DNA from: JAGWAJ01 sp965215155
GTDB lineage: Bacteria > Acidobacteriota > Vicinamibacteria > Vicinamibacterales > UBA8438
Length of the DNA stretch: 64,000 bases
Assembly: GCA_965215155.1 (NCBI GenBank)
Contig: CBDCCY010000001.1
Location: forward strand, 558,001 to 622,000
Direction of reading: 5' to 3'
The notes below the pieces were generated by a model. It saw nothing but the letters and a program-made list of their open reading frames with translations, was not told the DNA's origin and searched no databases. The position numbers and the translations under genes were made by a program. Each line of letters starts with the position of its first letter. The stretch's first letter is position 1. Of the stretch, positions 40,604-50,319 are shown piece by piece.

Positions 40604-41992
40604 ATGTCGCACCATCGTGGGTCGAGCGGAACGTTCGTTGTCGCCGCCGTCACCGGCGCCGTCGTCTTCCTGGCCGCGGCCGCACCCGGCGCCGAGGACT
40701 GGCCGCAGTGGCGCGGTGTCAACCGGGACGCGGTGTGGAACGAGACCGGCCTCGTGGAGCGGTTCACGGACGGGGGCCTGCTCGTGAAGTGGCGGACGCC
40801 CGTGCGCGGCGGCTTCGCGGGACCGGCTGTCGCCGGCGGCCGCGTCTTCGTGCTCGACTACCAGGAGACGCCGGGCAGCCGGACGATGGACGGCCACGAG
40901 CGGCTGCTGGCCCTCGACGAGGAGACCGGCGCCGTGCTCTGGACCGCGGAGTGGCCCGCCGCGTACCGCAACCTGCAGTACAAGTTCGCCACCGGCCCGC
41001 GCGCGACGCCGCTCGTCGACGGCGACCGGGTCTACATCCTCGGGGCGGCCGGGATGCTGTCGTGCTTCGACACGGCGACGGGCGACCTCGTCTGGCGCAT
41101 CGACACGGCGGACGCATACGACGTGACGGTGCCGGTCTTCGGCGTCTCGCAGTCGCCGCTCGTCGAGGGCGACCACCTCATCGTGCTGCTCGGCGGCGAG
41201 CCCGACGCCAAGGTGGTCGCGTTCGACAAGGCCACCGGGGTCGAGGCGTGGCGGGCGCTGGAGTCCGATTCCGAGCCCGGCTACTCGTCGCCGATCGTCA
41301 TCACCTCGGGCGGCGTGCGCCAGCTCATCGTCTGGCACGCGTCGGCCGTGACGTCGCTCGATCCGGAGACCGGCGAGGTCTACTGGGAGCAGCCGTTCGA
41401 GGTCGGCGGCGGCCTCTCGATCGCCACGCCGGTTCGCGCCGGCCGCTATCTCGCGGTCAGCCAGTTCTTCAACGGCACGATGATGTTCGCGCTGAACCCG
41501 GACCGGCCGGCCGCCCGCCTGCTGTGGCAGGGGCGTGCCAACACGGAGTTTCCGGACCAGACCGACACCCTGCACTCCATCATCTCGACCCCGATCGTGG
41601 TCGGCGACCACCTCTACGGCGTCGGGAGCTACGGCGAGCTGCGCGGGATCGACGCCAGGAGCGGCGAGCGGCTGTGGCAGAGCGATCGCATGAACGCCCA
41701 GGACCGCTGGGCGACGGCCTACTTCGTCCGCAACGGCGACCGCCACTTCGTGGTCAACGACTCGGGCGACCTGATCATCGCGCGCTTCACCCCCGAGGGG
41801 TACCGGGAGATGGACCGGACGCTGCTGCTGGCCCCGACGACGCGCACGCAGGGCGGAGCCTCCGGCCGTTGGAACGACCGCGCCGTGCTCTGGTCGCATC
41901 CGGCCTTCGCGAACCGCCATGTCGTCGCCCGCAACGACGCCGAGGTCGTGCGGCTCTCGCTTGCGGCGGACGACTACGAGCACGCACCATGA
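40604..41992 (+). CDS. Secreted PQQ-like beta-propeller protein, tandem copy 1
   Basis: A 462-residue exported protein. The signal peptide (FVVAAVTGAVVFLAAAAPGAE) is followed by DWPQWRGVNRDAVWNETG and propeller blades such as GAVLWTAEWPAAYRN, TGDLVWRIDTADAY, TGEVYWEQPFEVGG. It is a PQQ_2-type WD-like propeller, not a full quinoprotein dehydrogenase. The function is unknown, perhaps assembly or binding. GGGGAG lies upstream of the ATG. Its 3' end (ATGA) overlaps the start of the next gene, which encodes a near-duplicate. Confidence 0.82.
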   Translation: MSHHRGSSGTFVVAAVTGAVVFLAAAAPGAEDWPQWRGVNRDAVWNETGLVERFTDGGLLVKWRTPVRGGFAGPAVAGGRVFVLDYQETPGSRTMDGHERLLALDEETGAVLWTAEWPAAYRNLQYKFATGPRATPLVDGDRVYILGAAGMLSCFDTATGDLVWRIDTADAYDVTVPVFGVSQSPLVEGDHLIVLLGGEPDAKVVAFDKATGVEAWRALESDSEPGYSSPIVITSGGVRQLIVWHASAVTSLDPETGEVYWEQPFEVGGGLSIATPVRAGRYLAVSQFFNGTMMFALNPDRPAARLLWQGRANTEFPDQTDTLHSIISTPIVVGDHLYGVGSYGELRGIDARSGERLWQSDRMNAQDRWATAYFVRNGDRHFVVNDSGDLIIARFTPEGYREMDRTLLLAPTTRTQGGASGRWNDRAVLWSHPAFANRHVVARNDAEVVRLSLAADDYEHAP

Positions 41993-43458
41993 CGCGCATG
42001 ACGCCGTGCGCAACCGTGCCGCAGAACGCTCCTCCCGGGAACCGGCGGAGCGGCTTTCGCCCGCCCATGCCATCCGTGGAACAACCGATGCGCGACCATG
42101 GCAGGCGGGGGCGGGCAACGGCGGGGATCGCTTGCGCCGTCGGCGTGGTGCTGACCACGACCGGCCTCCTCGCCGAGGACTGGCCGCAGTGGCGCGGCGT
42201 CGACCGGGACGCGGTGTGGCACGATACCGGCATCGTCGACCGCTTCGCGGACGACGGCCTGGTCGTCAGGTGGCGGACGCCGGTGCGCGGCGGTTTCGCG
42301 GGACCGGCGGTGGCCGATGGCCGCGTCTTCGTCCTCGACTACCAGGAGACGCCCGGCAGCCGCACCATGGACGGTCATGATCGCCTGCTGGCCCTCGACG
42401 AGGAGACCGGCGCCGTGCTGTGGACCGCGGAGTGGCCCGCCGCCTACCGCAACATCCACTACAAGTTCGCCATCGGCCCCCGCGCGACGCCCACCGTCGA
42501 CGGCGACCGGGTCTACATCCTGGGCGCGTCGGGGGTGCTGTCGTCCTTCGACACCGCGACGGGAGACCTCGTCTGGCGGGTCGACACCGCGTCGGACTAC
42601 GGGGTGACGGTGCCGGTCTTCGGCGTTTCCCAATCCCCCCTGGTCGAGGGCGACCACCTGATCGCGCTCCTCGGCGGCGAGCCGGACGCGATGGTGGTGG
42701 CCTTCGACAAGTCGACCGGCGCCGAGGTCTGGCGGGCCATCGAGACCCACTCGGAGGCCGGGTACTCGTCGCCGATCGTGATCGACGCCGGCGGCGTCCG
42801 GCAGTTGATCGTCTGGTACCCCGCGGGGGTGACCTCGCTCGATCCGGCCAGCGGCGACGTCTGGTGGCAGCAGGACTTTCCGGTTCCCAGCGGCTACACG
42901 ATCGGGACGCCGGTCCGCAGCGGACGCTACCTGCTCGTCACGCACGGGGAGAGCGGCGGCCTGATGCTGTCCCTCAACCCCGACCGTCCGGCGGCGCGAC
43001 TCCTCTGGGAGGGCGCCAACCCCAACCGGACCGACCGCCCGCCGCAGCGGACGCTGCTCTCGACGCCGGTGATGGCGGGCGACGCCGTCTACGGGCTCAG
43101 CAGCTACGGCGAGTTCCGCGCCCTCGACGCGCGGAGCGGCGAGCGACTCTGGTCGACCGACCGGCTGGTGCCCGAGGAGCGCTGGGCGAACTCCTACCTG
43201 GTGCGGAACGGCGACCGCTGGTTCGTCGTCGTCGAGACGGGCGAGCTGGTGATCGCCCGCTTCACGCCGGACGGATACGAGGAGGTCGACCGGACGCTCC
43301 TGCTGACCCCGACCACCCGGACGCAGGGCGGCGCCTCGGGCCGCTGGGACGACCGCGGCGTGCTGTGGGCGCACCCCGCCTTCGCGAACCGCCACGTCGT
43401 CGCCCGCAACGACGCCGAGGTGGTCCGCGTGTCGCTGGCGGCCGAGGACTACGAGTAG
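41989..43458 (+). CDS. Secreted PQQ-like beta-propeller protein, tandem copy 2
   Basis: The protein has up to 489 residues and long identical stretches with copy 1 (VRGGFAGPAVADGRVFVLDYQETPGSRTMDGH, then NRHVVARNDAEVV at the end), so this is a recent tandem duplication. The annotated ATG overlaps the upstream stop (ATGA). However, the copy 1 N-terminus aligns better with an in-frame ATG at 42088 (MRDHGRRGRATAGIACAVG), which begins a normal signal peptide. The propeller blades are the same as in copy 1. The longest N-terminus would be a 45-residue leader without obvious role. Confidence 0.8.
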   Translation: MTRMTPCATVPQNAPPGNRRSGFRPPMPSVEQPMRDHGRRGRATAGIACAVGVVLTTTGLLAEDWPQWRGVDRDAVWHDTGIVDRFADDGLVVRWRTPVRGGFAGPAVADGRVFVLDYQETPGSRTMDGHDRLLALDEETGAVLWTAEWPAAYRNIHYKFAIGPRATPTVDGDRVYILGASGVLSSFDTATGDLVWRVDTASDYGVTVPVFGVSQSPLVEGDHLIALLGGEPDAMVVAFDKSTGAEVWRAIETHSEAGYSSPIVIDAGGVRQLIVWYPAGVTSLDPASGDVWWQQDFPVPSGYTIGTPVRSGRYLLVTHGESGGLMLSLNPDRPAARLLWEGANPNRTDRPPQRTLLSTPVMAGDAVYGLSSYGEFRALDARSGERLWSTDRLVPEERWANSYLVRNGDRWFVVVETGELVIARFTPDGYEEVDRTLLLTPTTRTQGGASGRWDDRGVLWAHPAFANRHVVARNDAEVVRVSLAAEDYE

Positions 43459-43620
43459 GCCCCGTCGAGGCGGGAATCGCCCCCGAGCGCCGGGACCGCT
43501 TGCGACCGCCTCGAGCCCCTCGCGAAGATGTCCGGGTCGGGCGTGAACGTCACGGCGGTGCCTGCCCCAAGGCAGAATCCGGCCGGAGGCGGAGCCCCAC
43601 GCGACGGCCAGGAACCCCGA

Positions 43621-44923
43621 ATGCCCAGACCGATTTCCGTCGCCGCCGCCTTCCTGATCGTCTGGCTGCCGCTCGCCTCCGCCGCTCAGGAGGGTGAGGG
43701 CGCGGACGAATGGCGGCAGTGGGGCGGGCCGACACGCGATTTCCTCGTGCCCGACGCTCCGCGGCTCGCCGAGAACTGGCCGGCGGACGGCCCGCCGGTC
43801 CTCTGGAGCCGGCCCCTCGGCGCGGGCCACTCCGCGATCATCGCCGGCGACGGGCGGCTCTTCACGATGTACCGGGTTGCCTACGGGGAAGGCGGCGACG
43901 GGCCGTGGAGCCGGGACGAGGCGGTCATGGCGCTCGACGCCGCGACCGGCGAGACCCTCTGGGAGCACGCCTACGCGTCGGACGTGCAGGACTTCGGCCA
44001 GGGGGCCGGCCCGCACGCGACGCCGCTGCTCGTGGGCGACCGGCTCTTCACCGTCGGGACGAACAAGGAGCTGCACGTCTTCGACGCCGCGACCGGCGAC
44101 GTCGTCTGGTCGCGCAACTTCGTGACCGACTTCGGGGCCCCGCCGCTGCTGATCCGCTCGATGATCAAGGCGGGCTACGGCGCCAGCCCCCTGCCGTACG
44201 AGGACACGATCATCGTGCAGGTCGGCGGCCCCGGGCAGGCGGTCATGGCACTCGACCAGGCGGACGGGAGCGTCGTCTGGCGCAGCGGGAGCTTCCTGGT
44301 GTCCGAGGCGCCGCCGGGCCTCATCACCTTCGACGGCGAGCGGCAGCTGGTCGTCTTCGCCGGCCAGGCGGTGCACGGGCTCGACCCGCACACGGGCGAG
44401 ATCCTCTGGGCGCACGCGCACGACGCAGGCAACGACTTCAACTTCCAGATCCCGCTCTGGAGCGATGACGACGACATCCTGTTCCTGTCGTCCGGCTACA
44501 TCGGGGGCAGCCGGGCGATACGGCTGGTCCGGGACGGGGGCGTCACGCGCACGGAGGAGTCGTGGTACGACCCGCAGCTCCGCTTCACCTTCCTGAACCC
44601 GATTCGACTCGGCGGCTTCGTCTACGGCACGAGCGGCCAGGGCGCCACCGCCATCATGACCGCGACCGACGTGGCGACGGGCGAGACGGCGTGGGCGCGA
44701 GCGCGGGTTCGGCCGGGCCAGTCTGCTGCACGCCGACGGCAAGGCGTTGATCCTGGAGGAGGACGGCGACCTGACGCTGGCCGTCCTCACGCCCCGCGGC
44801 ATGACCCGGCTGGCGACGACGCCGCTGTTCGCCACCCGCGCCTGGACCGCCCCGACGCTGGTCGGAACGACGCTCTCCGCGCGGGACCGGGAACGGATCG
44901 TGGCGCTCGACCTCGGGGAGTGA
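43621..44923 (+). pseudogene. Third PQQ-like propeller gene, frameshifted near its 3' end
   Basis: The frame from ATG 43621 encodes a signal peptide, DEWRQWGGPTRDFLVPDAPRLAENWP and propeller blades (TGETLWEHAYAS, GDVVWSRNFVTDF, TGEILWAHAHDAGND) up to TDVATGETAWARARV. It then leaves the coding frame. The +1 frame continues RGFGRASLLHADGKALILEEDGDLTLAVLTPRG to a TGA at 44923, as expected for the family. A one-base change near 44700-44710 (a GC-rich GCGCGAGCGCGGG run) explains this. It is either a recent mutation or an assembly error. Confidence 0.75.
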
Positions 44924-44943
44924 GCGGCCCGGCGGTGCCGCGC

Positions 44944-45648
44944 TCAGCGCTGCCGGTCGGTGAAGTCGCGGCAGGGCATCGCCCAGGTCTCGCATGCCCC
45001 GACCGGCTGGTCCCGGCGGTAGACGAGGGTGTTGGTGACGACGCCCTCCGGCGTGGTGGTCGTCACCTCGATGGTCAGGCGGCCCCCGTCGGCGCTCAGG
45101 CTCATCACTTCGTGCATGCGCAGGTCGCCCCGCGTGCCCTCGGCGACGAGCCGCGCGCCCTCCCAGCGGGACGCGACCCGCATGGTCGTGTCGCGGCCGA
45201 CCGGAATCGTACCCTCCCGTCCCGGCGTGTAGGACCATGCCTTCAGCCCGTTCGTCTCGGGGCCGACGATCACGGTGTCGTTGGCGGCGTGCGTGATGAA
45301 CAGGCGGTCGATGTCGGCCCCGCCCCGTCCGCCGCTGAACGCGGGGGGCGTCAGCGTGGTCGCCTCGCGATCCAGGGTCCACCAGCCGGAGAAGCTCGGC
45401 CGCCCCGCCTCCTGGGTCGCCGCCGCTCCCACCCCCTGCCGCCCGGCGCCGCGGTGCTCGGGCCAGCCCTCGGCCGCCGCATCCGCGAATGTCGCGACCC
45501 AGAGGAGCACGGCGGCCAGTCGCCGCAACGCCGGCGGCCGGAGGATGGATCGCAAGACGCGGCCCCGCTGGGGGCACGGGCCGCCGACGGACGCGCCGTC
45601 GCCCTGCCGGCACGTCATCAGGGAGGGGAGCCCGGTCATCGAGGGCAT
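44944..45648 (-). CDS. Secreted hypothetical protein (lipocalin-like beta-rich)
   Basis: An up to 234-residue protein. A hydrophobic segment (LRRLAAVLLWVATFADAAAEG, about residues 41-61) is probably the signal peptide, so the real start may be an in-frame codon later than 45648. The mature part FSGWWTLDREATTL, LFITHAANDTVIVG, EGARLVAEGTRG and GGRLTIEVTTTT looks like an up-and-down beta barrel of about 110 residues. The function is unknown. It converges with the frameshifted propeller gene (20 bp gap). Confidence 0.65.
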   Translation of the reverse strand: MPSMTGLPSLMTCRQGDGASVGGPCPQRGRVLRSILRPPALRRLAAVLLWVATFADAAAEGWPEHRGAGRQGVGAAATQEAGRPSFSGWWTLDREATTLTPPAFSGGRGGADIDRLFITHAANDTVIVGPETNGLKAWSYTPGREGTIPVGRDTTMRVASRWEGARLVAEGTRGDLRMHEVMSLSADGGRLTIEVTTTTPEGVVTNTLVYRRDQPVGACETWAMPCRDFTDRQR

Positions 45649-45669
45649 CGCGGCGTCCCGAACCTGGCG

Positions 45670-45987
45670 TCAGCGTCGCGACTCCGCGAGCCGGTCGACG
45701 TGGGCTAGAAACGGCTCGCCTTCATGCGCCGGGTAGTCCTCGACGGGCTCCGTCGTCAGGTCTTCGAAATAGTGGTCGAGGACCGTCGACCGCTCATGCT
45801 GGAGCGGAGTCGGGCAGTAGCATACTTCGCTCCATTCGATGATGCCGTCCGTGGTGACGACGGCGCGCCGCATCGAGTCGGCGATCTCCTCTCCGTCAGG
45901 CTGCTGCTTCGGGATCGTGTCGCGCAGGGCCTGTCGGAACGCGCCCGCCGTGTGTTCGCGGAACCGCGCACGGACCCGGTAGTACAT
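45670..45987 (-). CDS. Small conserved-looking hypothetical protein
   Basis: A 105-residue soluble protein: MYYRVRARFREHTAGAFRQALRDTIPKQQPDGEEIADSMRRAVV, then a tyrosine- and acid-rich second half ending LAHVDRLAESRR. An excellent ribosome site AAAGGAGG lies 5 bp before the ATG, which supports a real gene. There is no signal or membrane helix. I do not recognise the family. Its only neighbours are the secreted protein before it and the monohaem cytochrome gene behind it on the same strand. Confidence 0.7.
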   Translation of the reverse strand: MYYRVRARFREHTAGAFRQALRDTIPKQQPDGEEIADSMRRAVVTTDGIIEWSEVCYCPTPLQHERSTVLDHYFEDLTTEPVEDYPAHEGEPFLAHVDRLAESRR

Positions 45988-46122
45988 CGGGATCCTCCTT
46001 TCGGTCTGGCGCGCCCCGCGAACTCACCGGCGGGGCGCAACGCCCCGGTGGACCGGACGGCAAGCATGACACATCGGCCCCCGGATTCCGTGGCCGCGAA
46101 GGCTCCGCGGGGTCGGGCGCCG

Positions 46123-47484
46123 TCAGCGCACGGCCCCGGCGAAGTAGGGGGCGGCGTCCGGCTTCGTGTCGCGCAGGATGTCGGCGATGTCCTGCCGCTC
46201 GCCGCGTGACAGGCGCGCGTAGCGAGGGTCGCGGTCGAAGCCCGAGAGCACCTGCCACATCCGCCGGTAGATTGCGGCGCGGGCGTCCGGTGGAAGCGCA
46301 TCGAACGCGGCGCTGTAGATGAGGTAGCTGCACGGGTAGCGGAACAGCCGCCGATCGAGAGCGATCTCCCGGAGCGTCCGTCCCCGCCGGTCGAATGGGC
46401 CGCGCGCCCCGAACACCTCGGCGAAGCCGCTCGTCCCGACCATGCGATCGGTCAGGGGAGCCTCCTCGATGAACAGCATGTAGTCGACGAGGTCGTGCAC
46501 CGCGCCGCGCAGCACGGGGTCGCCGGCCGGCCCCCCGGGTGCGGCGAACAGCCCCCGCGTGGCCCGCCGCTCGTACGCCCCGACCCGGAACTCCCAGCCG
46601 GCGCGCACCAGGAGGTTCGTCATGTGCGTCTGGTGCTCCAGCACCATCAGCGCGGCGATGTCGCTGTAGGGGGTCGGGTAGCCGGAGACGTCGAAGCGGC
46701 CGGCGACGCTGGGCAGGTTGAAGTTGGCGTCATCGTGCAGGAGCAGCGGCCGGTCGGGGTCGCTGGCCACGGTGTTCCCGACGTGCCGGCCCAGGCCGGT
46801 GCGCCCCGTGACGTACCATCCGCCCCACCGCGACTCGATCGGAGTCCGCTGGTCGACGGGGATCGAGGAGTAGGGCGCGCCGGCGGGATCGATGACTGCG
46901 CTCCCGACGGCCAGTCCCGGAACGCCGAGGGTGGCGGCGGAGACGTGGCATTCGAGGCACGACCGGGGTCGCTCGAAGCCGCGGGCCGGCGGGCGCTGCA
47001 CGAGCGCGTAGAACATCACGCCCTGGCGCGGATCGAGCGCGGCCAGCTCGATGGCGGGCGAGCCGCGTATCCACGCCACCGCGACGTCGTCGGTGAAGAA
47101 GATCGCGCGCGGGTTGGCGGGACCGATGGGGCCCGCCTGCAGGCTCGTCTTCGAGAAGACGAGCGTCTGCGACTCGACCGGCACTTCGAGGGCGTCGAGA
47201 ACGGCGGGCAGGAATCCCTGCCGCCGATCGAAGGGGAGGGCGGCGCCCGAACGGAGCCTTCGATGGAGCGCGGCGACCCGGTCCCTCCGCTCCCCGGTGC
47301 CGTACTCGATGGCCGGGTGGCGGTGCGAAGCCGAGAACTGCCCCTCCTGGGTCGCGGCGCCCGGAACCGCGGCGATACCGGCGAGGGCGCCGGCGACGAC
47401 CGCCGCGGCGGCGCGGATGCGCGTGGTGGTGACGGCCGCGCGGACGACTGCCGCCGCGCGCGCGGCGGCCACGGGAATCGGCAT
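46123..47484 (-). CDS. Large secreted monohaem cytochrome-like protein
   Basis: A 453-residue exported protein (Ala/Val-rich signal to about residue 46). One haem site CLECH lies in FERPRSCLECHVSAATLGVPGL. Later blocks are SSIPVDQRTPIESRWGGWYVTG, DANFNLPSVAGRFD, IAALMVLEHQTHMTNLLVRAG and a C-terminal SYLIYSAAFDALPPDARAAIYRRMWQVLSG. The size and single haem do not fit common cytochrome families. I have an impression of similar unannotated proteins in other environmental genomes, but no function is known. It would act in the periplasm. Confidence 0.75.
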   Translation of the reverse strand: MPIPVAAARAAAVVRAAVTTTRIRAAAAVVAGALAGIAAVPGAATQEGQFSASHRHPAIEYGTGERRDRVAALHRRLRSGAALPFDRRQGFLPAVLDALEVPVESQTLVFSKTSLQAGPIGPANPRAIFFTDDVAVAWIRGSPAIELAALDPRQGVMFYALVQRPPARGFERPRSCLECHVSAATLGVPGLAVGSAVIDPAGAPYSSIPVDQRTPIESRWGGWYVTGRTGLGRHVGNTVASDPDRPLLLHDDANFNLPSVAGRFDVSGYPTPYSDIAALMVLEHQTHMTNLLVRAGWEFRVGAYERRATRGLFAAPGGPAGDPVLRGAVHDLVDYMLFIEEAPLTDRMVGTSGFAEVFGARGPFDRRGRTLREIALDRRLFRYPCSYLIYSAAFDALPPDARAAIYRRMWQVLSGFDRDPRYARLSRGERQDIADILRDTKPDAAPYFAGAVR

Positions 47485-47504
47485 GGTGTCGGCGGCGCAG
47501 ATTC

Positions 47505-47726
47505 CTACGGGAAGACGACCAGCTTGATGAGAAGCGCCAGAATGAGCGGGCCGAAGGTGAAAGCCGCGAACTCGAGCACGGCGACCTCCGCCTTCAACTC
47601 GAGCACGTCCTGCTCCGTGGCGACCTGCCCTCCGGCAGGGATGGCTGCGGCCGCCGCCTTGGCCTTCTCCTCCGACGCGCCGGCCTCGAGCAGGGCGTCG
47701 TAGACTTCGCTGACGATGACGCTCAT
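47505..47726 (-). CDS. Small coiled-coil membrane protein (DUF1640-like)
   Basis: A 73-residue protein: MSVIVSEVYDALLEAGASEEKAKAAAAAIPAGGQVATEQDVLELKAEVAVLEF and a single C-terminal transmembrane helix (FGPLILALLIKLVVF). The AxxxAGxxEEKAxAAAxA and LELKAEVAVLE coiled-coil blocks resemble the short bacterial DUF1640-type proteins. The role is unknown. A longer frame upstream is unlikely to be used because the coiled-coil family normally starts here. Confidence 0.6.
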   Translation of the reverse strand: MSVIVSEVYDALLEAGASEEKAKAAAAAIPAGGQVATEQDVLELKAEVAVLEFAAFTFGPLILALLIKLVVFP

Positions 47727-47895
47727 GGGATCACTGTAGCCGGCCAATGGCCGGGCGGGCAACGGGAGCGGGGAACCGCTCGCGGCCCGGCATCGTCCCA
47801 CAACGAGAACCGGGGCATCACGAATCGCTCCGACCCCGCGGCCGCCCCGACCGGTCGCCCCGCGGCGGCCGGGACCGAGACCACGCCACACGCCA

Positions 47896-50298
47896 ATGCA
47901 GTACTGTGACCACGCCCTCGCGCGCGCAGTGTGCGCCCTGCGCGCGGTGCGCATCCCGCGCGTCCACTTCCTGCGTCTCGTCTACATCCTGCGCGTCGCC
48001 TGTGTCCTGATGGTCGTCGCCGCGTCCTTCGTCGCCGCGGCCACCGCTGGCGCACAGGCGGCGGCCACCTCGCAGGCGGCACGCGGCCACGGTCCGGATC
48101 GACCGCGCATCGACCAGTCGACGACCGCGGCGACCGGCGCCGGCTACGGGGCGCTCTTCGGTCGCCCGCGCGTTCGGGCCACCCGGGCGGAGACGCCGCC
48201 GGAGATCGACGGCCGCCTCGACGACGCGGTGTGGCGCACGGCGGCGATGCTCACCGAGTTCGTGCAGCAGTCGCCGCTCGACGGCGCGCCCGCCACCGAG
48301 CAGACCGAGGTGTACATCGCCTACGACCGCGACAACATCTACTTCGGCTTCTACCTGCACTACTCCGACCCGGGCATCATGCGGGCCAACCGGGTCGACC
48401 GCGACACGGCGTGGCAGGACGACCTGATCACGGTCTACCTCGATACGTTCCTGGATCAGCAGCGCTGCTACGACTTCGACTTGAACGCCTACAACGTGCA
48501 GGGCGACGGGGTGATCAACACCGGCCTGCAGCAGGGCGGCCCGATCCCGATCGCCGACCGGTCGTGGGACGCCCTGTTCTACAGCGGCACGCAGATCGTC
48601 GAGGACGGCTACACGGCCGAGATGGCCATTCCGTTCAAGAGCTTCCGATACCCGCAGCGTCCGGCCGGGGAGGAGCACCGCTGGGGCTTCCAGATCGTCC
48701 GCGAGATCAAGGGCAAGGACCAGGAGAACGCCGTATGGGCGCCCATGTCGCGGGACGTCCGGGGCTTCATGGAGCAGATGGGCGTGCTCGAGGGGATGAC
48801 GGACCTGTCGACGAGCCGCAACCTGGAGTTCCTCCCGTCGTTCACCGCCATCCGCTTCGAGTCGATCGACGACGCCACGGGTCGGCTCGTCAGCCCCGGC
48901 ACCGACCCGGAGACCGGGCTGAACGTGAAGTACGGCATCACGTCGAACCTGACCGCCGACTTCACCTTCAACCCGGACTTCTCGCAGATCGAGTCGGACC
49001 TGCCGCAGATCGAGGTCAATCAGCGGTTTCCGCTGTTCTATCCGGAGCTCCGGCCCTTCTTCCTCGAGGGGGCCGAGATCTTCGACATCCCGTCCCCGGT
49101 CAACCTCGTGCACACGAGGACGCTCGTGGACCCGAACCTGGGAGCGAAGCTGACCGGCAAGGTCGGCAACACGACGATCGGCGTGATGCTGGCCGACGAC
49201 GAGGCGCCGGGCAGGAGGGTCGAGACGGGAGAGCGCGGCTTCGACGAGAGCGCCCGTGTCGTCATCGGGCGGGCGCGCTACGACCTCTACGCCGAGTCGC
49301 ACATCGGTGCGGTGCTCACCGACCGCGCGTTCCTCGACGGCTACAGCCGGGTGGGCGGCATCGACGGGCAGTTCCGGCTCGGCCGGGCGAGCCGGCTCAA
49401 CGTCATCGCCGTCCAGTCGCAGCATCGCGACGCGCAGGGCCGGGAGCGGAACGGGCCGATGTGGGGGGCGCTGTTCCAGCACCAGAGCCGCAACCTCGTG
49501 GCCTCGACGTTCGCGGCGCGCGTCGACCCCGAATTCCGCACCGACGTCGGCTTCGTCCAGCGCGTCGATCAGCAATTCGCGGGCACGAACCTCGGGTACC
49601 GCTGGTGGCCGGAGAGCTGGATCATCAACTGGGGCCCCCGCGCGGGCTACCAGCTCAGCTTCACCCACGAGGGCATCCGCGAGGACGAGGTGGCCGACGT
49701 CGGCATCGACTTCACGTTTGCGCGGAACGTCGGCTTCTCCATGGAGGCGACGCAGGCCCTCGAACGCTACGGCGGCGTCGACTTCCACCGGCGCAACTAT
49801 GAGCTACAGGCGAACACGAGCACCAGCCGGCTGTTCTCCATCCGCGGCAACGTGGAGTGGGGCGATGCCATCTTCTACGATCCGTCGCACCCGTTCCTCG
49901 GCCGCGGTACCAGCGTGCAGCTCTCCGCGACCATCCGCCCGCAGGCGCGGTTCACGACGGACGTCAACGTCGCCACGAGCCGCTTCCACGACGTCCGGGC
50001 GGGGAACTTCGAGCTGTTCGACGCCCGGATCGTGCGCGCGCTCAGCACGCTCACCGTCACCGACCGGCTGCTGCTCCGGAACATCACGGAGTACAATTCC
50101 TTCGACGGCACGCTCGGGACGAACCTGCTCGTGACGTACCGCATCAACGCGCTGACGGTCTTCTACGCCGGCTACGACGATCACTACCGGCAGGGGAACC
50201 TGATCGACCTCGCGGGGGACCGTTACTTCCCGACGAGCACTCTGCAACCGACGAACCGCGCGTTCTTCACCAAGCTGCGGGTCCTGTTCCGCTACTGA
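47896..50298 (+). CDS. DUF5916 outer-membrane-type protein with carbohydrate-binding CBM9-like domain
   Basis: An 800-residue exported protein. The N-terminal CBM9-like domain is seen in PPEIDGRLDDAVWRTAAMLTEFVQQSP...ATEQTEVYIAYDRDNIYFGFY. The DUF5916 barrel-like part includes ADFTFNPDFSQIESDLPQIEVNQRFPLFYPELRPFFLEGAEIF and ends with an aromatic-rich strand TKLRVLFRY, as in outer-membrane barrels. The true start is uncertain. The first 38 residues come from a region of degenerate tandem repeats, and an internal ATG at about residue 39 starts a cleaner signal (LMVVAASFVAAATAGAQ). It may bind or process sugars or lipids at the outer membrane. Confidence 0.82.
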   Translation: MQYCDHALARAVCALRAVRIPRVHFLRLVYILRVACVLMVVAASFVAAATAGAQAAATSQAARGHGPDRPRIDQSTTAATGAGYGALFGRPRVRATRAETPPEIDGRLDDAVWRTAAMLTEFVQQSPLDGAPATEQTEVYIAYDRDNIYFGFYLHYSDPGIMRANRVDRDTAWQDDLITVYLDTFLDQQRCYDFDLNAYNVQGDGVINTGLQQGGPIPIADRSWDALFYSGTQIVEDGYTAEMAIPFKSFRYPQRPAGEEHRWGFQIVREIKGKDQENAVWAPMSRDVRGFMEQMGVLEGMTDLSTSRNLEFLPSFTAIRFESIDDATGRLVSPGTDPETGLNVKYGITSNLTADFTFNPDFSQIESDLPQIEVNQRFPLFYPELRPFFLEGAEIFDIPSPVNLVHTRTLVDPNLGAKLTGKVGNTTIGVMLADDEAPGRRVETGERGFDESARVVIGRARYDLYAESHIGAVLTDRAFLDGYSRVGGIDGQFRLGRASRLNVIAVQSQHRDAQGRERNGPMWGALFQHQSRNLVASTFAARVDPEFRTDVGFVQRVDQQFAGTNLGYRWWPESWIINWGPRAGYQLSFTHEGIREDEVADVGIDFTFARNVGFSMEATQALERYGGVDFHRRNYELQANTSTSRLFSIRGNVEWGDAIFYDPSHPFLGRGTSVQLSATIRPQARFTTDVNVATSRFHDVRAGNFELFDARIVRALSTLTVTDRLLLRNITEYNSFDGTLGTNLLVTYRINALTVFYAGYDDHYRQGNLIDLAGDRYFPTSTLQPTNRAFFTKLRVLFRY

Positions 50299-50319
50299 GC
50301 GCCGCCGGACGAGGCCGAC

